A stretch of DNA of 60,321 nt from an uncultured Pseudomonadota bacterium (GTDB lineage: Bacteria; Pseudomonadota; Alphaproteobacteria; RF32; CAG-239), in NCBI GenBank assembly GCA_949300375.1, contig CASGEB010000018.1, forward strand, positions 1-60,321. The letters run 5' to 3'. Numbering within the stretch: the first letter of the stretch is position 1; each line of letters begins with the position of its first letter. The translations under genes were made by a program, and so were the position numbers. The notes under the pieces are model-generated. The model had not been told where the DNA came from. It saw only the letters and a program-made list of their open reading frames with translations, and did not search any database. Below, in pieces: positions 37,730 to 48,100 of the stretch.

Positions 37730-38704
37730 ATGAAAATTCTGGTCATCGGCGGCGCCGGATATATCGGCAGCCATGTTGTCAAATCCCTGCTGTCTGCCCG
37801 GCACGAGGTTTGCGTTTATGATAATCTTTCTACCGGCAGCGCGCAAAATCTTTTTTCGGACGCCGTATTGGTTCAAGGCGATATTCTGGATTATTCCGCC
37901 CTGCTCCGGGTCATGAAGCAGGATATTGACGCGGTGGTCTTTCTGGCGGCGAAGAAAGCTGTTGGAGAATCGATGGAAAATCCGGGCAAATATGCCAACA
38001 ACAATATTATCGGCGCCATTAATACCCTTAATGCCATGACCGAAGCCGGCGTCGGGAAAATCATCTTTTCTTCCTCGGCTGCAGTTTATGGCCTGCCGGA
38101 ATATTTGCCGGTTGATGAGCAACACCCGGCCGCGCCGATAAATTTTTATGGCTTTACCAAGCTGGATATGGAAAATTATATGAAATGGTATGACCAGCTG
38201 AAAGGCATCAAATTTATTTCGCTGCGCTATTTTAACGCCGTCGGTTATGACGAGGAAGGCGCTGTCAAAGGACTTGAAAAAAATCCGCAGAACCTTTTGC
38301 CGATTATTATGGAGACGGCCTGCGGCATTCGGCAAAAGGTGATGATTTTCGGCAATGATTATGATACCCGCGACGGTACCTGCATCCGCGATTATATTCA
38401 TGTTTCCGATCTGGCAGATGCTCATCTAAAAGCTTTGGAATATTTGCAAAAAAACAATCAGAGCCAGATTTTTAACCTGGGAACGGAAAACGGCGTCAGC
38501 GTTTTGGAGATGATTTTGAAAGCGCGCGAAGTTACCGGAAAAGATATCCCCTATGAATTTGCCGGACGGCGCGCCGGGGATCCGGCCGTTTTGCTCGCTT
38601 CAGCCCAAAAAGCGCAAAAACTCCTCGGCTGGACGGCCATTCACAGCGACTTGGAAAATATTATCGACTCCACTTGGAAGCTTTATAAATCTTCCACGAT
38701 ATAA
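37730..38704 (+). CDS. galE: UDP-glucose 4-epimerase
   Basis: 324 aa from ATG 37730 (TAAGGAA 7 bases before). SDR-family epimerase: NAD-binding GGAGYIGSH near residues 7-15, SSSAAVYG with the catalytic Ser, YGFTK (Tyr near 140, Lys +4) and the C-terminal YEFAGRRAGDPAVLLA substrate region. It interconverts UDP-glucose and UDP-galactose for sugar catabolism and surface polysaccharide. Single gene between the tRNA and the 38789 gene. Cytoplasmic. Confidence 0.95.
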   Translation: MKILVIGGAGYIGSHVVKSLLSARHEVCVYDNLSTGSAQNLFSDAVLVQGDILDYSALLRVMKQDIDAVVFLAAKKAVGESMENPGKYANNNIIGAINTLNAMTEAGVGKIIFSSSAAVYGLPEYLPVDEQHPAAPINFYGFTKLDMENYMKWYDQLKGIKFISLRYFNAVGYDEEGAVKGLEKNPQNLLPIIMETACGIRQKVMIFGNDYDTRDGTCIRDYIHVSDLADAHLKALEYLQKNNQSQIFNLGTENGVSVLEMILKAREVTGKDIPYEFAGRRAGDPAVLLASAQKAQKLLGWTAIHSDLENIIDSTWKLYKSSTI

Positions 38705-38788
38705 TAATTTTATCTATGTGGACTTTTTTTGTTAATATTTGGTTAATATATCAATAATGTTACTTAACCCTTTTGAAGGAGGAAAAGT

Positions 38789-38977
38789 ATGCAGAGAATA
38801 AATATAGCCAATTATTTAATCGGGGAAATGTCTAACAGACTGACAACATCTCCCAATATCCGGCACCGCCAGATTATTGACACGCTGGTCGACAATTGGG
38901 AGAAGAACAATTATCCGGTTCCCGGTCATTCTTCTGCCGAGAGCAAAATTATTTTCAACAAATTCAAACATATCTGA
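38789..38977 (+). CDS. Small hypothetical protein, 62 aa
   Basis: A very strong ribosome site (AAGGAGGAAAAGT) precedes the ATG. MQRINIANYLIGEMSNRLTT is followed by IRHRQIIDTLVDNWEKNNYP and a short basic end. Soluble, helical. It lies 16 bases before the MBL-fold hydrolase gene and is likely co-transcribed with it. No family recognised. Confidence 0.6.
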   Translation: MQRINIANYLIGEMSNRLTTSPNIRHRQIIDTLVDNWEKNNYPVPGHSSAESKIIFNKFKHI

Positions 38978-38993
38978 CAAGGACTGACTTCTT

Positions 38994-39683
38994 ATGATAA
39001 AAATTCTACACAAAAACGGCGTTGACATTACTTTTCTCGGCCACAGCGGTTTTATCTTTGAAAAAGACGGACACAAAATTGCCGTGGATCCTTTCTTGAC
39101 CGATGCGCCAATGGCTACCCGAAAAGCAGAAGACATTATCGTTGACGACATTCTGGTAACGCACGGGCATGCCGACCATATCGGCGATTCCATAAACATT
39201 GCCCAAAAGAACGATATTACGATTACAACAACTTTTGAAGTTGCGCGTTATTGCCAAAGCCAGGGCGCAAAAGCTTTGGGCGTTCCGGTCGGCGTTGAAC
39301 AACTTTTTTCCTGGGGAAAGGCCGTCTTCCGCCCGGCCGTACACTGCGGACTGCTGCCGGACAATACGCCTTTTAACATTGCGACCGGCATAATCTTTGA
39401 TTTTGGCAGCCTTAAAATTTATCATATGGGCGATACGGCCATTAATTCTGACTTTAAGCTGGTCAAAGAAATTTACAAGCCGGACATGGCGCTTATTCCT
39501 ATTGGCGGCCGCGTCAATATGGACATTGAACAAGCGGCTCTGGCGGCGGAATGGCTGGGCGTTAAAACCGTTGTACCCATTCATTATGACCTGTTCACGC
39601 AAGGCCCCGTTAATCCGCAGGACTTTCAAAAACGGCTTGCCGAAAAGAAAAGCGGGATAGAGTGCATTATCATGGAACCGTAA
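38994..39683 (+). CDS. Metal-dependent hydrolase, UPF0173/MBL fold
   Basis: 229 aa, the usual length. Metallo-beta-lactamase fold: ITFLGHSGF with an early His, VDPFLTDAP, the metal motif THGHADH (residues 56-62), CGLLPDNTPFNIATG, YHMGDTA with the bridging Asp, and a final VPIHYD. This set is the UPF0173 (YtkL-like) family of zinc hydrolases whose substrate is not known. Cytoplasmic. Confidence 0.9.
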   Translation: MIKILHKNGVDITFLGHSGFIFEKDGHKIAVDPFLTDAPMATRKAEDIIVDDILVTHGHADHIGDSINIAQKNDITITTTFEVARYCQSQGAKALGVPVGVEQLFSWGKAVFRPAVHCGLLPDNTPFNIATGIIFDFGSLKIYHMGDTAINSDFKLVKEIYKPDMALIPIGGRVNMDIEQAALAAEWLGVKTVVPIHYDLFTQGPVNPQDFQKRLAEKKSGIECIIMEP

Positions 39684-39901
39684 GTTCCGAATCGGTTTTG
39701 ACCATACCGGGAAAGGGCATTTTTTAAAGAGGGTTTGCTATATATATGAAATAATTAAAAAATTTCAAGTTTGTTAGTGTACCTATTTTTCGTTTACGGG
39801 TATCGAATTTTACCTACTACCCAGATGAAAAATTTGCTGCTAACATTCTTGTCGAGGACTGAATATTAGTTATCCACAAAAAAATTAATTCGGAGGCAAT
39901 A

Positions 39902-40123
39902 ATGAGACATCTTAACGAAGAGACTGCCGCGACTTATGACCTGATTAACAACAACGCCGTTTTAATCAGCAAAATACATCAAAGTTTTGAAGCGCTTGAA
40001 GAGGCTTTGGGAATGCTAAAACTGGAAGAACCGCTGTTTCTTACATATATTGCCAAAAAATCTTTTGCAAAAGCCGTTTGCAATAATATTCAAAATGCTA
40101 CCGAGGAATACAAAATAAACTAA
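39902..40123 (+). CDS. Hypothetical protein, 73 aa
   Basis: Ribosome site CGGAGGC 6 bases before ATG. Helical and soluble (MRHLNEETAATYDLINNNAV, FEALEEALGMLKLEEPLF). Own terminator follows. No family recognised. The preceding 39684-39901 gap is AT-rich with no other gene. Confidence 0.6.
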   Translation: MRHLNEETAATYDLINNNAVLISKIHQSFEALEEALGMLKLEEPLFLTYIAKKSFAKAVCNNIQNATEEYKIN

Positions 40124-40137
40124 AACTCCAAGACAAG

Positions 40138-40160
40138 GCCCCTGTTTTCAGGGGCTTTCA
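40138..40160 (+). terminator. Intrinsic terminator after the 39902 gene
   Basis: GCCCCTG/CAGGGGC stem, then TTTCATTT. Confidence 0.85.
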
Positions 40161-40424
40161 TTTATATCAAAGGCAGGAAACAAACATTGAAGAACAAAAG
40201 ATTTGACCGTTTGAGGGCAAAAAAGCACCCTCGTCCGGATGTTATTTTTTATAAACAGCCGCTCCGTCTTCCACATCAGGACGTTTTTCCTTTTTCTCCT
40301 TTTCTTTCTGATACGCCGCCTTCCCCGCCTTTTTTCGATACCAAAATTTTTTACAAACCCCGATACAGAAAATCTCTGTGCAAAGTTTACAAAGTCTGCC
40401 TGACGCTGTTTTGGCTCTGTTTCT

Positions 40425-40457
40425 AAAAAAAAACAAAATGCCGACAGCTGCCGGCAT
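40425..40457 (-). terminator. Intrinsic terminator of cysS
   Basis: ATGCCGGCAGCTGTCGGCAT is a near-perfect hairpin on the minus strand, followed by TTTG and a nine-T run. Confidence 0.85.
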
Positions 40458-40489
40458 TCTGCATTAAAGAAATTTCCGCATCCTTAAAT

Positions 40490-41878
40490 TCAGGCAATTT
40501 TCCAGGTTGTGCCGGAAGGACCGTCTTCCAGCAGGATCCCCTGCTCTTTCAAATCGTTGCGGATTTTATCAGCCAGAGCATAGTCTTTGTTCTTTTTGGC
40601 GGCAAGGCGCTCGGCGATTTTGGCCTCGATGGCTTTTTCATCCAAAGCCGACGCGTTCTCCCCTCCTTTGAACCAGACTTCCGGCTGTTGCCACAACAGC
40701 CCCAACAAATCAGCGCCGGCCAACAGCTGCGACTTATATTTTTTCTTATCTTCTGTTGTTTCTGCCTTGTTCAGGTTGTTGACAATCTCGTGCAGATAGG
40801 AAATTGCCAGCGGCGTGTTCAAGTCGTCAGCCAAAGCTTCCAGCACCCGGGCATCCGGCTCAATATTTTCATCAATTTCAACAGAGGCATTTTTCAGCAG
40901 CGCATTATAGAATTTATCCAAAGTCGCTTTGGCCTGATTCAATCCCTCAAAAGTAAAGTTGAACGGCTGGTGATAATGTCCGCTCAAAAACAGCAACCGC
41001 AGCGCCTCGGCCGGGTATTTGGCCAAAATTTCATCAACGATATAAAAATTGCCCAACGATTTTGACATTTTAACGCCGTCCACCATCAACATACCGGCGT
41101 GAATCCAGTAATGGGCAAATTTTGAACCCTCAAAAGCGCAGCAGGACTGGGCACATTCGTTTTCGTGATGCGGGAAAATCAGATCTGAACCACCGCCGTG
41201 AATATCAAAATCATTGCCCAACAGTTTGGAACTCATTGCAGAGCATTCCAGATGCCAGCCCGGACGTCCGTAACCCCAGGGACTGTCCCAGCCCGGCTGG
41301 TCGGCATCGGAAGGTTTCCACAAAACAAAATCTGCCGGGTTCTTTTTGTAATCGGCAACGTCAATCCGGGCGCCGGCGAGCATTTCCTTCATGGAGCGGC
41401 CGGATAAAAATCCGTAGTTTGGCATAGAATCCACACTAAAAAGCACATGGCCGGCGGCTTCATAAGCATGTCCGTTGGCCAGCAGGCGTTTGACCAGTTC
41501 TATCATCTCGCCGATATATTCCGTTGCCCGGGGGCGGAAGTTCGGATCCAGAACGTTCAGCCTTTTCATATCATCCAAATACCACTGATAAGTCTGTTCG
41601 GTAATTTCGCGTATCGGTCTGCCGGTTTCTTTATGCTTATTCAAAATTTTGTCATCAACATCCGTAATATTGGAAACATAGGTAACGTGTTTTGCTCCGT
41701 AAACAGCGCGCAGCAGGCGGTACCAAACGTCAAAGACAACGGAAGTTTTGGCGTTTCCGAGATGGGCTTTGTCATAAACCGTCGGGCCGCAGACATACAT
41801 CCGCACGTTATCGGCGTCAATGGGAACAAACTCCTCTTTGCGGCGGCTAACGGTGTTGTGCAGATATATTTTGGTCAT
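40490..41878 (-). CDS. cysS: Cysteinyl-tRNA synthetase
   Basis: 462 aa, class I synthetase. CGPTVYDKAHLGNAK carries the HIGH signature as HLGN and the first zinc Cys. HLECSAMSS and FPHHENECAQS supply the remaining zinc ligands. KMSKSLGNF is the KMSKS loop, and a C-terminal helical anticodon-binding part ends in WKIA. Charges tRNA-Cys. Monocistronic with its own terminator. Cytoplasmic. Confidence 0.97.
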   Translation of the reverse strand: MTKIYLHNTVSRRKEEFVPIDADNVRMYVCGPTVYDKAHLGNAKTSVVFDVWYRLLRAVYGAKHVTYVSNITDVDDKILNKHKETGRPIREITEQTYQWYLDDMKRLNVLDPNFRPRATEYIGEMIELVKRLLANGHAYEAAGHVLFSVDSMPNYGFLSGRSMKEMLAGARIDVADYKKNPADFVLWKPSDADQPGWDSPWGYGRPGWHLECSAMSSKLLGNDFDIHGGGSDLIFPHHENECAQSCCAFEGSKFAHYWIHAGMLMVDGVKMSKSLGNFYIVDEILAKYPAEALRLLFLSGHYHQPFNFTFEGLNQAKATLDKFYNALLKNASVEIDENIEPDARVLEALADDLNTPLAISYLHEIVNNLNKAETTEDKKKYKSQLLAGADLLGLLWQQPEVWFKGGENASALDEKAIEAKIAERLAAKKNKDYALADKIRNDLKEQGILLEDGPSGTTWKIA

Positions 41879-41951
41879 AATTATCCTCCTCTTTAAAATA
41901 TGAAAGAGATAATAATCTTATATCTGAGGAAATTCAACAGCTTTTTTGCCT

Positions 41952-42653
41952 TTACGCGGGCAAAGCGGACGGCAAAACATTTCCGGCGGCCGGGGGTTCT
42001 GCGTTTTCCAGCTGTAACCGGTTATTTTTTTCATTTGACTTGGTGATGGTTTCCAAATCTTCCAAAAACCATTCGGGATCCGAATCCGCTTCCTGCATCA
42101 TTTGATAAAAGCGGCTGCGGTAAGACAATATCAAGCTGCTCTCGCCCAACGTGATATCAATAATTTTTATCTCTTTTCCCGTTTGCTGCAGACGAAAAGC
42201 AACGGTTACGGTTGTCTCGACATCGCCTTTTTCTTTCGGCGCCAGAGTGATGGTCGTCCAGACATCGGTATAATTCTCGCGGCCGCCAACGCTGTTTACC
42301 TTAAAAGAAAGCCGGTTGTCAAAGTTTAACGGAAAACCTTTATACAAAGACAAGGCATATCGTTTAAACAGCGGCATATAACGCTTTTGCTGCGTTTCAT
42401 CCAGCGTTTTCCAATATTTTCCCAGCACAAATCTGCCGACATAATCCAAATCGACATATTTCAAAAACAACGTATCCAGCTGACGATATTTGACGGCGAG
42501 GTCTTTTTCATTGAACGTATTAAGCAAAATTCCGCCCTTTTCCCGCACCCAGCCGGCGGCCGTTTTATCATCTATCGGCGCAGCACGAAGCGGTACAGAA
42601 ATCAGTATTGCAAAACAGAGGATAATAAGTTGCAAAAAATGGTTACGTTTCAT
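41952..42653 (-). CDS. MlaC/Ttg2D-like periplasmic lipid-binding protein
   Basis: 233 aa from ATG 42653. The signal peptide is basic then hydrophobic (FLQLIILCFAILISVPLRAA). The mature part has the MlaC pattern: LKYVDLDYVGRFVLGKYWKT, QQKRYMPLFKRYALSLYKG, an NYTDVWTTITL beta region and SLILSYRSRFYQMMQEA near the end. MlaC shuttles phospholipids between the membranes, but no mlaDEF genes are adjacent here. Divergent from the binding-protein gene at 42713. Confidence 0.8.
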   Translation of the reverse strand: MKRNHFLQLIILCFAILISVPLRAAPIDDKTAAGWVREKGGILLNTFNEKDLAVKYRQLDTLFLKYVDLDYVGRFVLGKYWKTLDETQQKRYMPLFKRYALSLYKGFPLNFDNRLSFKVNSVGGRENYTDVWTTITLAPKEKGDVETTVTVAFRLQQTGKEIKIIDITLGESSLILSYRSRFYQMMQEADSDPEWFLEDLETITKSNEKNNRLQLENAEPPAAGNVLPSALPA

Positions 42654-42712
42654 AAAAAAATGCCTTATAGTTATTTTGCCTGATATTATAATATAGCACA
42701 TTGGTTAACAAA

Positions 42713-43726
42713 ATGAAACTGAAATACACACTTTTAATTTTGGCACTGTTATTTTCTGCGCAGGTTTCTTATGCGGAAGATGCCGGGCTGCGCTATATTA
42801 AATCGCACGGCGCCGTACGCTGCGGCACTACCCTGCACAGCAGGGCTTTCGCTTATCGCGATGATGAAAAACAATGGCAGGGATTTGACGCTGAACTTTG
42901 CAAAATTTTTGCATCAACGATTTTTGGCAACGAAAAATATTTTGAACTGGTCAATGTGCCGCAATCAGAAGCGGCGGCTGCGCTGCAAAGCGGAAAAGTC
43001 GACGTTATGCTCGGCAATACGCCATATTCCGCCTCATTGGACATTTCCCGCAGAATCGTCCCGGCCGGACTTTTGTATTTTGACCGTCAGATGTTTGCGG
43101 CAAGAAACCCCGGCGATGCGACATCAATGCTCGATTTTAAAGGAAAAACCGTTTGTTCCGTCAACAATTCTGAAGAATTATACAATCTCGACCTTTACAA
43201 CAGACAATACAATCTTAAGCTCAAAGTTATCAAATTTCCCAGCCAGCAGAAAGCCAAAGAAGCTTTTATGCTGAACCGCTGCGTCTTGTTAACCGGCAAT
43301 GAAACTTTTTTGAAATCCGCAATTTATGACCAGAAGAAAACAAAGCTTGCCGTTCTGCCGGAAATCATTACCGCAAAGCCGGTATATGCTTATGTCAGCC
43401 GGGAAAATACCCGTCTGCAGAGCATTATCAGCTGGATTATCAATAATTTGTATCTGGCCGAGGAATACGGCATCAACCCAACCAATGTGGACATTCTCAG
43501 CAACGCGCAGGACAAGTCTATCCGCAATATGCTCGGGCTTGACCCGAAACTTTGGCGGGCTTTTGAAATGTCCCCTAAAGGTTTTCGGAACGCGTTGAAA
43601 CTATACGGCAATTATGCGGATATTTATAAACGGACTTTAGGAGAAGATTCCGGACTGGATATCAAACGGGTTACCGGAAGCCTGAGTTCCGACGGCGGCG
43701 TGATTATTCCATATCCTTTTCTCTGA
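42713..43726 (+). CDS. Amino-acid ABC transporter substrate-binding protein (AapJ/BztA-like)
   Basis: 337 aa from ATG 42713. Signal peptide YTLLILALLFSAQVSYAE. The SBP_bac_3 fold follows the AapJ/BztA type: VRCGTTLHSRAFAYRDDEKQ, GFDAELCKIFASTIFGN, LDFKGKTVCSVNNSEELYNL and a C-terminal region that binds the transporter. Members bind glutamate, aspartate or general amino acids. The permease and ATPase genes are not next to it, so it is an orphan binding protein. The 3' end is 7 bases from the convergent hydrolase gene. Confidence 0.8.
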   Translation: MKLKYTLLILALLFSAQVSYAEDAGLRYIKSHGAVRCGTTLHSRAFAYRDDEKQWQGFDAELCKIFASTIFGNEKYFELVNVPQSEAAAALQSGKVDVMLGNTPYSASLDISRRIVPAGLLYFDRQMFAARNPGDATSMLDFKGKTVCSVNNSEELYNLDLYNRQYNLKLKVIKFPSQQKAKEAFMLNRCVLLTGNETFLKSAIYDQKKTKLAVLPEIITAKPVYAYVSRENTRLQSIISWIINNLYLAEEYGINPTNVDILSNAQDKSIRNMLGLDPKLWRAFEMSPKGFRNALKLYGNYADIYKRTLGEDSGLDIKRVTGSLSSDGGVIIPYPFL

Positions 43727-43733
43727 CTGATAT

Positions 43734-44438
43734 TCAGACGGCCTTCTGCTTTACGCCGCGGCGCATAATATACTGTAAGGCCTGGGTCAGTCCGTCTTCC
43801 GTTACCATATGGCGTCCGTCTTCCACAACATAGGACGAAACATTGCAGCCCATTTGTTCCAAGAGGCCGCGCGTAAAATCCAGCGCCTCAAAACGAACCA
43901 GATTGTCAGCATTGCCGTGAATAAGCAGGACATCCGGCGTGCTTTTATGATGTTTTAACAAATAGGTGTGCGGCGTTAAAATGCCGCTGAAACTGATGCA
44001 GCCGCCAATTGTTTCTTCGTGCCGCAAAGCATAATACAAAGCCAGCATTGCCCCTTGTGAAAAGCCGCAAAGATAGAGGTCTTTAGCCTCCAGTCCATAC
44101 ATATTGAGACGCTCTTCAATATACTCGCTCAGATAAGAATAAGCCTCAGCCAACCCCTGCCCCATACGGTCATAAATGGCAACGCATTCTTCCATTGTCG
44201 GCACAAATTTACGGGCATCGTCCGGATCAAAACGATGCATGGAGTACCACTGGCGTTTATTTTCGTGAATTTCACAGACAACCGGAGCCTGCGGAATATG
44301 AACCGCGGCATTATCCAGTCCGTCGACAAGAAGGTTTATTTTCCGATCCAGTGCAGGAGCGCTGTCTATATAACCGTGCAGAAAGACAACCAGCTTTTGA
44401 GGCCGGCCTTTGATATGGACAATCTCTTCAGTTATCAT
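43734..44438 (-). CDS. Alpha/beta hydrolase, phospholipase/carboxylesterase family
   Basis: 234 aa. LVVFLHGYIDSA supplies the oxyanion region, LCGFSQGAMLALY the nucleophile elbow (GFSQG), VLLIHGNADNLV the Asp and EDGRHMVTEDG the His. This is the small carboxylesterase family (YpfH/Est-like), probably an acyl-ester or acyl-protein hydrolase of unknown natural substrate. Cytoplasmic, no signal peptide. The 44439-44652 gap upstream is featureless. Confidence 0.85.
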   Translation of the reverse strand: MITEEIVHIKGRPQKLVVFLHGYIDSAPALDRKINLLVDGLDNAAVHIPQAPVVCEIHENKRQWYSMHRFDPDDARKFVPTMEECVAIYDRMGQGLAEAYSYLSEYIEERLNMYGLEAKDLYLCGFSQGAMLALYYALRHEETIGGCISFSGILTPHTYLLKHHKSTPDVLLIHGNADNLVRFEALDFTRGLLEQMGCNVSSYVVEDGRHMVTEDGLTQALQYIMRRGVKQKAV

Positions 44439-44652
44439 TATTTTTCACCTTTTTTATCGGGCCTTACGGCATTTATTTTTTTGAAAGCCCGACTAATTTA
44501 GCCGTTATCTCTGCAACTTCCAGACTTACTTTCGTTTATAACCGTTAGTTTTTGAGCTTTCTGCCCACAAAGGCATATCGTCCCTTCTTTTTTCGCGCAT
44601 ATTATAATGGGGATTTCTTAAGAATGATTTAATTTTGATTTATAAAAAAATT

Positions 44653-45147
44653 TCAGATTTTACAAGGCAGATTGTTTTTTCGAACGGCTTTTTCCACTTC
44701 ATTCAAAGCAATTTCCGCACTGTTGGAAAAATCTATTTCCGTTCCGTCATCCAGGCGGCAGCGGCGGTCAAACGAATCGTAAAGGCAATATGGGGTTGAA
44801 AACCACTTTTTGTAAATCATACTGTCGTCAATATGAATATCAATGCCATGTTCCTTACAATATCCGGCTTTGGCGCTGTCCCATAATTTGTCTTCCACAT
44901 GAAACTTATTATCCGCCATATGCTGCACTTTATTCAACGCTTCATAAAAATCAAGTATGGCAAAAATCGTCGTATAGGCAATTTTCCAATCATCCAACAT
45001 TTTGCAGATCACATCAGCCGGGCCGCCCGTTATAACGTGAATTTCCCAGCCGCGTTTTACGGCTTTTTGACTAAACGCACTGAAAAAACGAGGGTTGGAC
45101 GTAATTACGCCGTGAAAATCTATTCCGATTTTCAGCCTATTCGGCAT
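44653..45147 (-). CDS. HAD-like hydrolase/nucleotidase-type protein
   Basis: 164 aa from ATG 45147. KIGIDFHGVITSNPRFFSAF has the DFHGV nucleophile motif (D-x-x-x-V/T type, with His where HADs usually have Asp), VITGGP holds the motif II Thr, and HIDDS the acidic motif. It resembles small HAD-type proteins annotated as nucleotidases. The His at Asp+2 is unusual, so activity is uncertain. The start overlaps the AsmA-like gene end by 11 bases, so both share an mRNA. Confidence 0.65.
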   Translation of the reverse strand: MPNRLKIGIDFHGVITSNPRFFSAFSQKAVKRGWEIHVITGGPADVICKMLDDWKIAYTTIFAILDFYEALNKVQHMADNKFHVEDKLWDSAKAGYCKEHGIDIHIDDSMIYKKWFSTPYCLYDSFDRRCRLDDGTEIDFSNSAEIALNEVEKAVRKNNLPCKI

Positions 45148-48100
45148 TGCCTTCTCCAAAAACCGAAGACAACATATCTTTTATTGAACTCGGGCTTAAG
45201 GCTGAAAGAGGATTCAGGCTGATTTGGGGATCCTCAATATTTCCTTTAATCTCATAATTGGCTGCAAAAACCGTTCCGTCTTTGCCGGAAAGCAGGCTGC
45301 CGACCAACGGAATTTTGCCAATCAGGCTGTTTAGACTGTAAGCCGGCGCAACAACGCCTTTGATATCAATATCATCATAGTATAAATCATAGCTGCCGTT
45401 AGCCGTAATGCCTAAAACATTGCCGAAAGTTTTGGCTTCGTTAACAGATAATATCTCATCCGCATAAGTAAAAGGCGCATCAAAATGCGAGAATTTTATT
45501 CCTTCACCGGTCAGCAAATTTACCATTCCCGAAAAAGAAGCGACCGTCAGCAATTTTGCCAAAACCGGCGTATTATGTACACTGAAATCCCGTATTTTGG
45601 CATGGCCGATAAAATCTTTATTTTTATCACGCCGGGCGCTAATGTTTAGCCGTCCGCCCTGCATATTATCATAAAAGCGCAGAAATTTCAGCGTGTTTCC
45701 GGCATCATTGCTGTCAATATCCAGCATAAACTCTTTATTTGCATGCGGTACATAATTCAAACGCAAATAAGAATGGGGCGACGACGTAAAATTTCCGACC
45801 AGATGCATTTCTTTGATACCGGTTCCTCTGACCAGTTTGGCCGAACCGGCAAAATTTTTAATCATAGATTTCTCGCTGGTCCAGAGATTGTTAACCGCAA
45901 TGTTGATATCCGTATCGGTAATATCTTTCCATTTATCCTCAGTTTTTGGACGGGAAATGTTCTTGCTGCCTTTTATTTTCTTTGGGGTTTTAACATCTTT
46001 TTCTTTTGGAACGAAGAAAGCCGAGAGATCATAACTCGTACCGGAGATATTGACCTTGATTTTTTCTTTCGGCTTGTAGGCAAATTCGACTTTGGCCTTG
46101 GCCGCAGTTTTCGGCGCATTGATCCCGGAAATGTCAACGGATGTTACTTTCTGGTCTTTATTCAGCGCGATTTTTCCCTGAAGATTAAAATCAAACTTAT
46201 CAAAGCTCAGAGACGGAACTGAGGTTATTTTGCCGTTGTTCACATCAATTTCGGCTTTTAACAAAGCCTTTTCCCCAAGTTTTTTATTTAATCCCAAAAA
46301 TGAAAAATCCAATTTGGCATTTGTTAATTCGGCATTTAAGTTTACCTTCATTTTTTCTTGCGGGTAAGATGTTATTTCGGCCAAAACATCTGCCGTTCCG
46401 TCGATATAAGGCGGGTTCAAAATTTCATAATCAATTCCCCATTTTTCTTTAAAAGCTTTGTCATATAAGAAAGTCAGCTGGTAGCGGCTGTTATATTCTT
46501 TTTCTTTATCAAAATTTTCGCTCCATATCAGTTTGAAAGGAGAATCATCCAGTGTAACATCTCCCTCAATCAACATTCCGGCGTTGGTTACGTCCATTTT
46601 TAACGCTTTGGCTTTTACGCTTTTGCCGGCAACAATGCCGGGGATTACAACATCTTTGAGTTCGGATTTTACTTTGACGTTCACATCGTCCGTCTCCAAG
46701 TCGTTGCGCAACTCAAATTTAAGCTCCAAATCCGTTACCGCGTTTCCGTCAATCTCCTCCGGTTTTAATCCCATTTCGGAAGCAAAGCCAAGCGGCGGGT
46801 TGTCAATCAGCTTCAAAGCATCGGTAATGGAACTTTCCGCAATAATTTTAATGTCGGCAAAGTTGTCTTCTTTATCCAAGTCATATAGCAAAACCGACCC
46901 GCCGGTCATAATGACGCCATTGGAAACACCCTTATCAACAACAACTTTCAACTCTTGGGAATCTATGCTGAACGTACCGTAAATATCTTTAATATCCGGC
47001 ATTCCTCTCAGATAATTTAAGTTTACGCCGACGGCATCCGCCCGGCCTTTGAAATTTTTAAATGCAATCGATTTTTGTTTTTTGTCGTAAGCAAAGTCAA
47101 CATTGAAACGGGCATTTTTCGCCATTCCGCCGTACAGGCTGTCTTCACACCAAAGCCAGGCATCTTCCGCCAAAGCCCTCGGCCAAAGGTGATACAGGTC
47201 ATCAAACTTTAATTCCGGGATATCTGCCTGAAAAGCGATTTTCAAATCTTCCGGCGATTGTTCAAGAAAATATTTTTTCAGTCCGGTCAGTTCCAAATTT
47301 AATATTGTTTTCTGATTGTCCAAATCAAATTTGGCATTTTTTATGCTGACTTTATCCAGTCCGGCAGAAATATCTCCGTTTAAAATCACGGATGCAATAC
47401 TGTATTTATAATCTTCCCCTTCTGAAAACTGAATGCTGCCGTTGCCGCCTTCAAGAGAAAAAGCCATTTTTTCCAGTGCATCATCCAAACTTTTGGCAAC
47501 ATCATCTTTGTTTTTCAAGACATTGCGAAAATCAATCAGGGCATCTATTTTTCCGCTCAGCGGCAGATTAACCTTAGCCAGCCGGGCAGACAGCTCTTTA
47601 TCCGGAAGGGAGGCTGCAAACTGCGACGGAACAATATCGGCAAAATAAAATTCCAACGCCACTTTTTCTCCCAATAACTTATATTCCAAATCAAGCCCGA
47701 CGGAAGCCTGCTTGTCGTCAAACTTCATCAGCGCGCTGACATCTGATTCAATAGAGGTAAAATTGCGGGAAAATCGGTAATTTAAGTCGGAAAAAATCCA
47801 TTTCCGCCCGAGATCGACTTCGTGAAATTCCACTTCGGCATTGTTAATTTCTATACCGTTTACATAACTTTCCGTATAGGTTTGATCTTCAGAATTAAAA
47901 CGTTCAAGAAAATCTTCAAAATAGTCAAAATAAAAAGCAAGTTTTTTCTGGTTGGCAATATTTTTCTGTTCTTTTTTTACACCATAATCAGTAAAAATAT
48001 AAATTTTGGGATCATTGACCTCAATATTACTCGGCGCGACAACGCCGTGCAAAAGCGCCCTGATACTGAATGAAACAGAGGTTTTCGGCGCATTGACGCT

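Noticed and set aside
40187..40426. 79-codon plus-strand frame starting with TTG
   Set aside because: No ribosome site, Pro/Phe-rich unstructured composition, an equally long frame on the other strand, and it runs into the cysS terminator.
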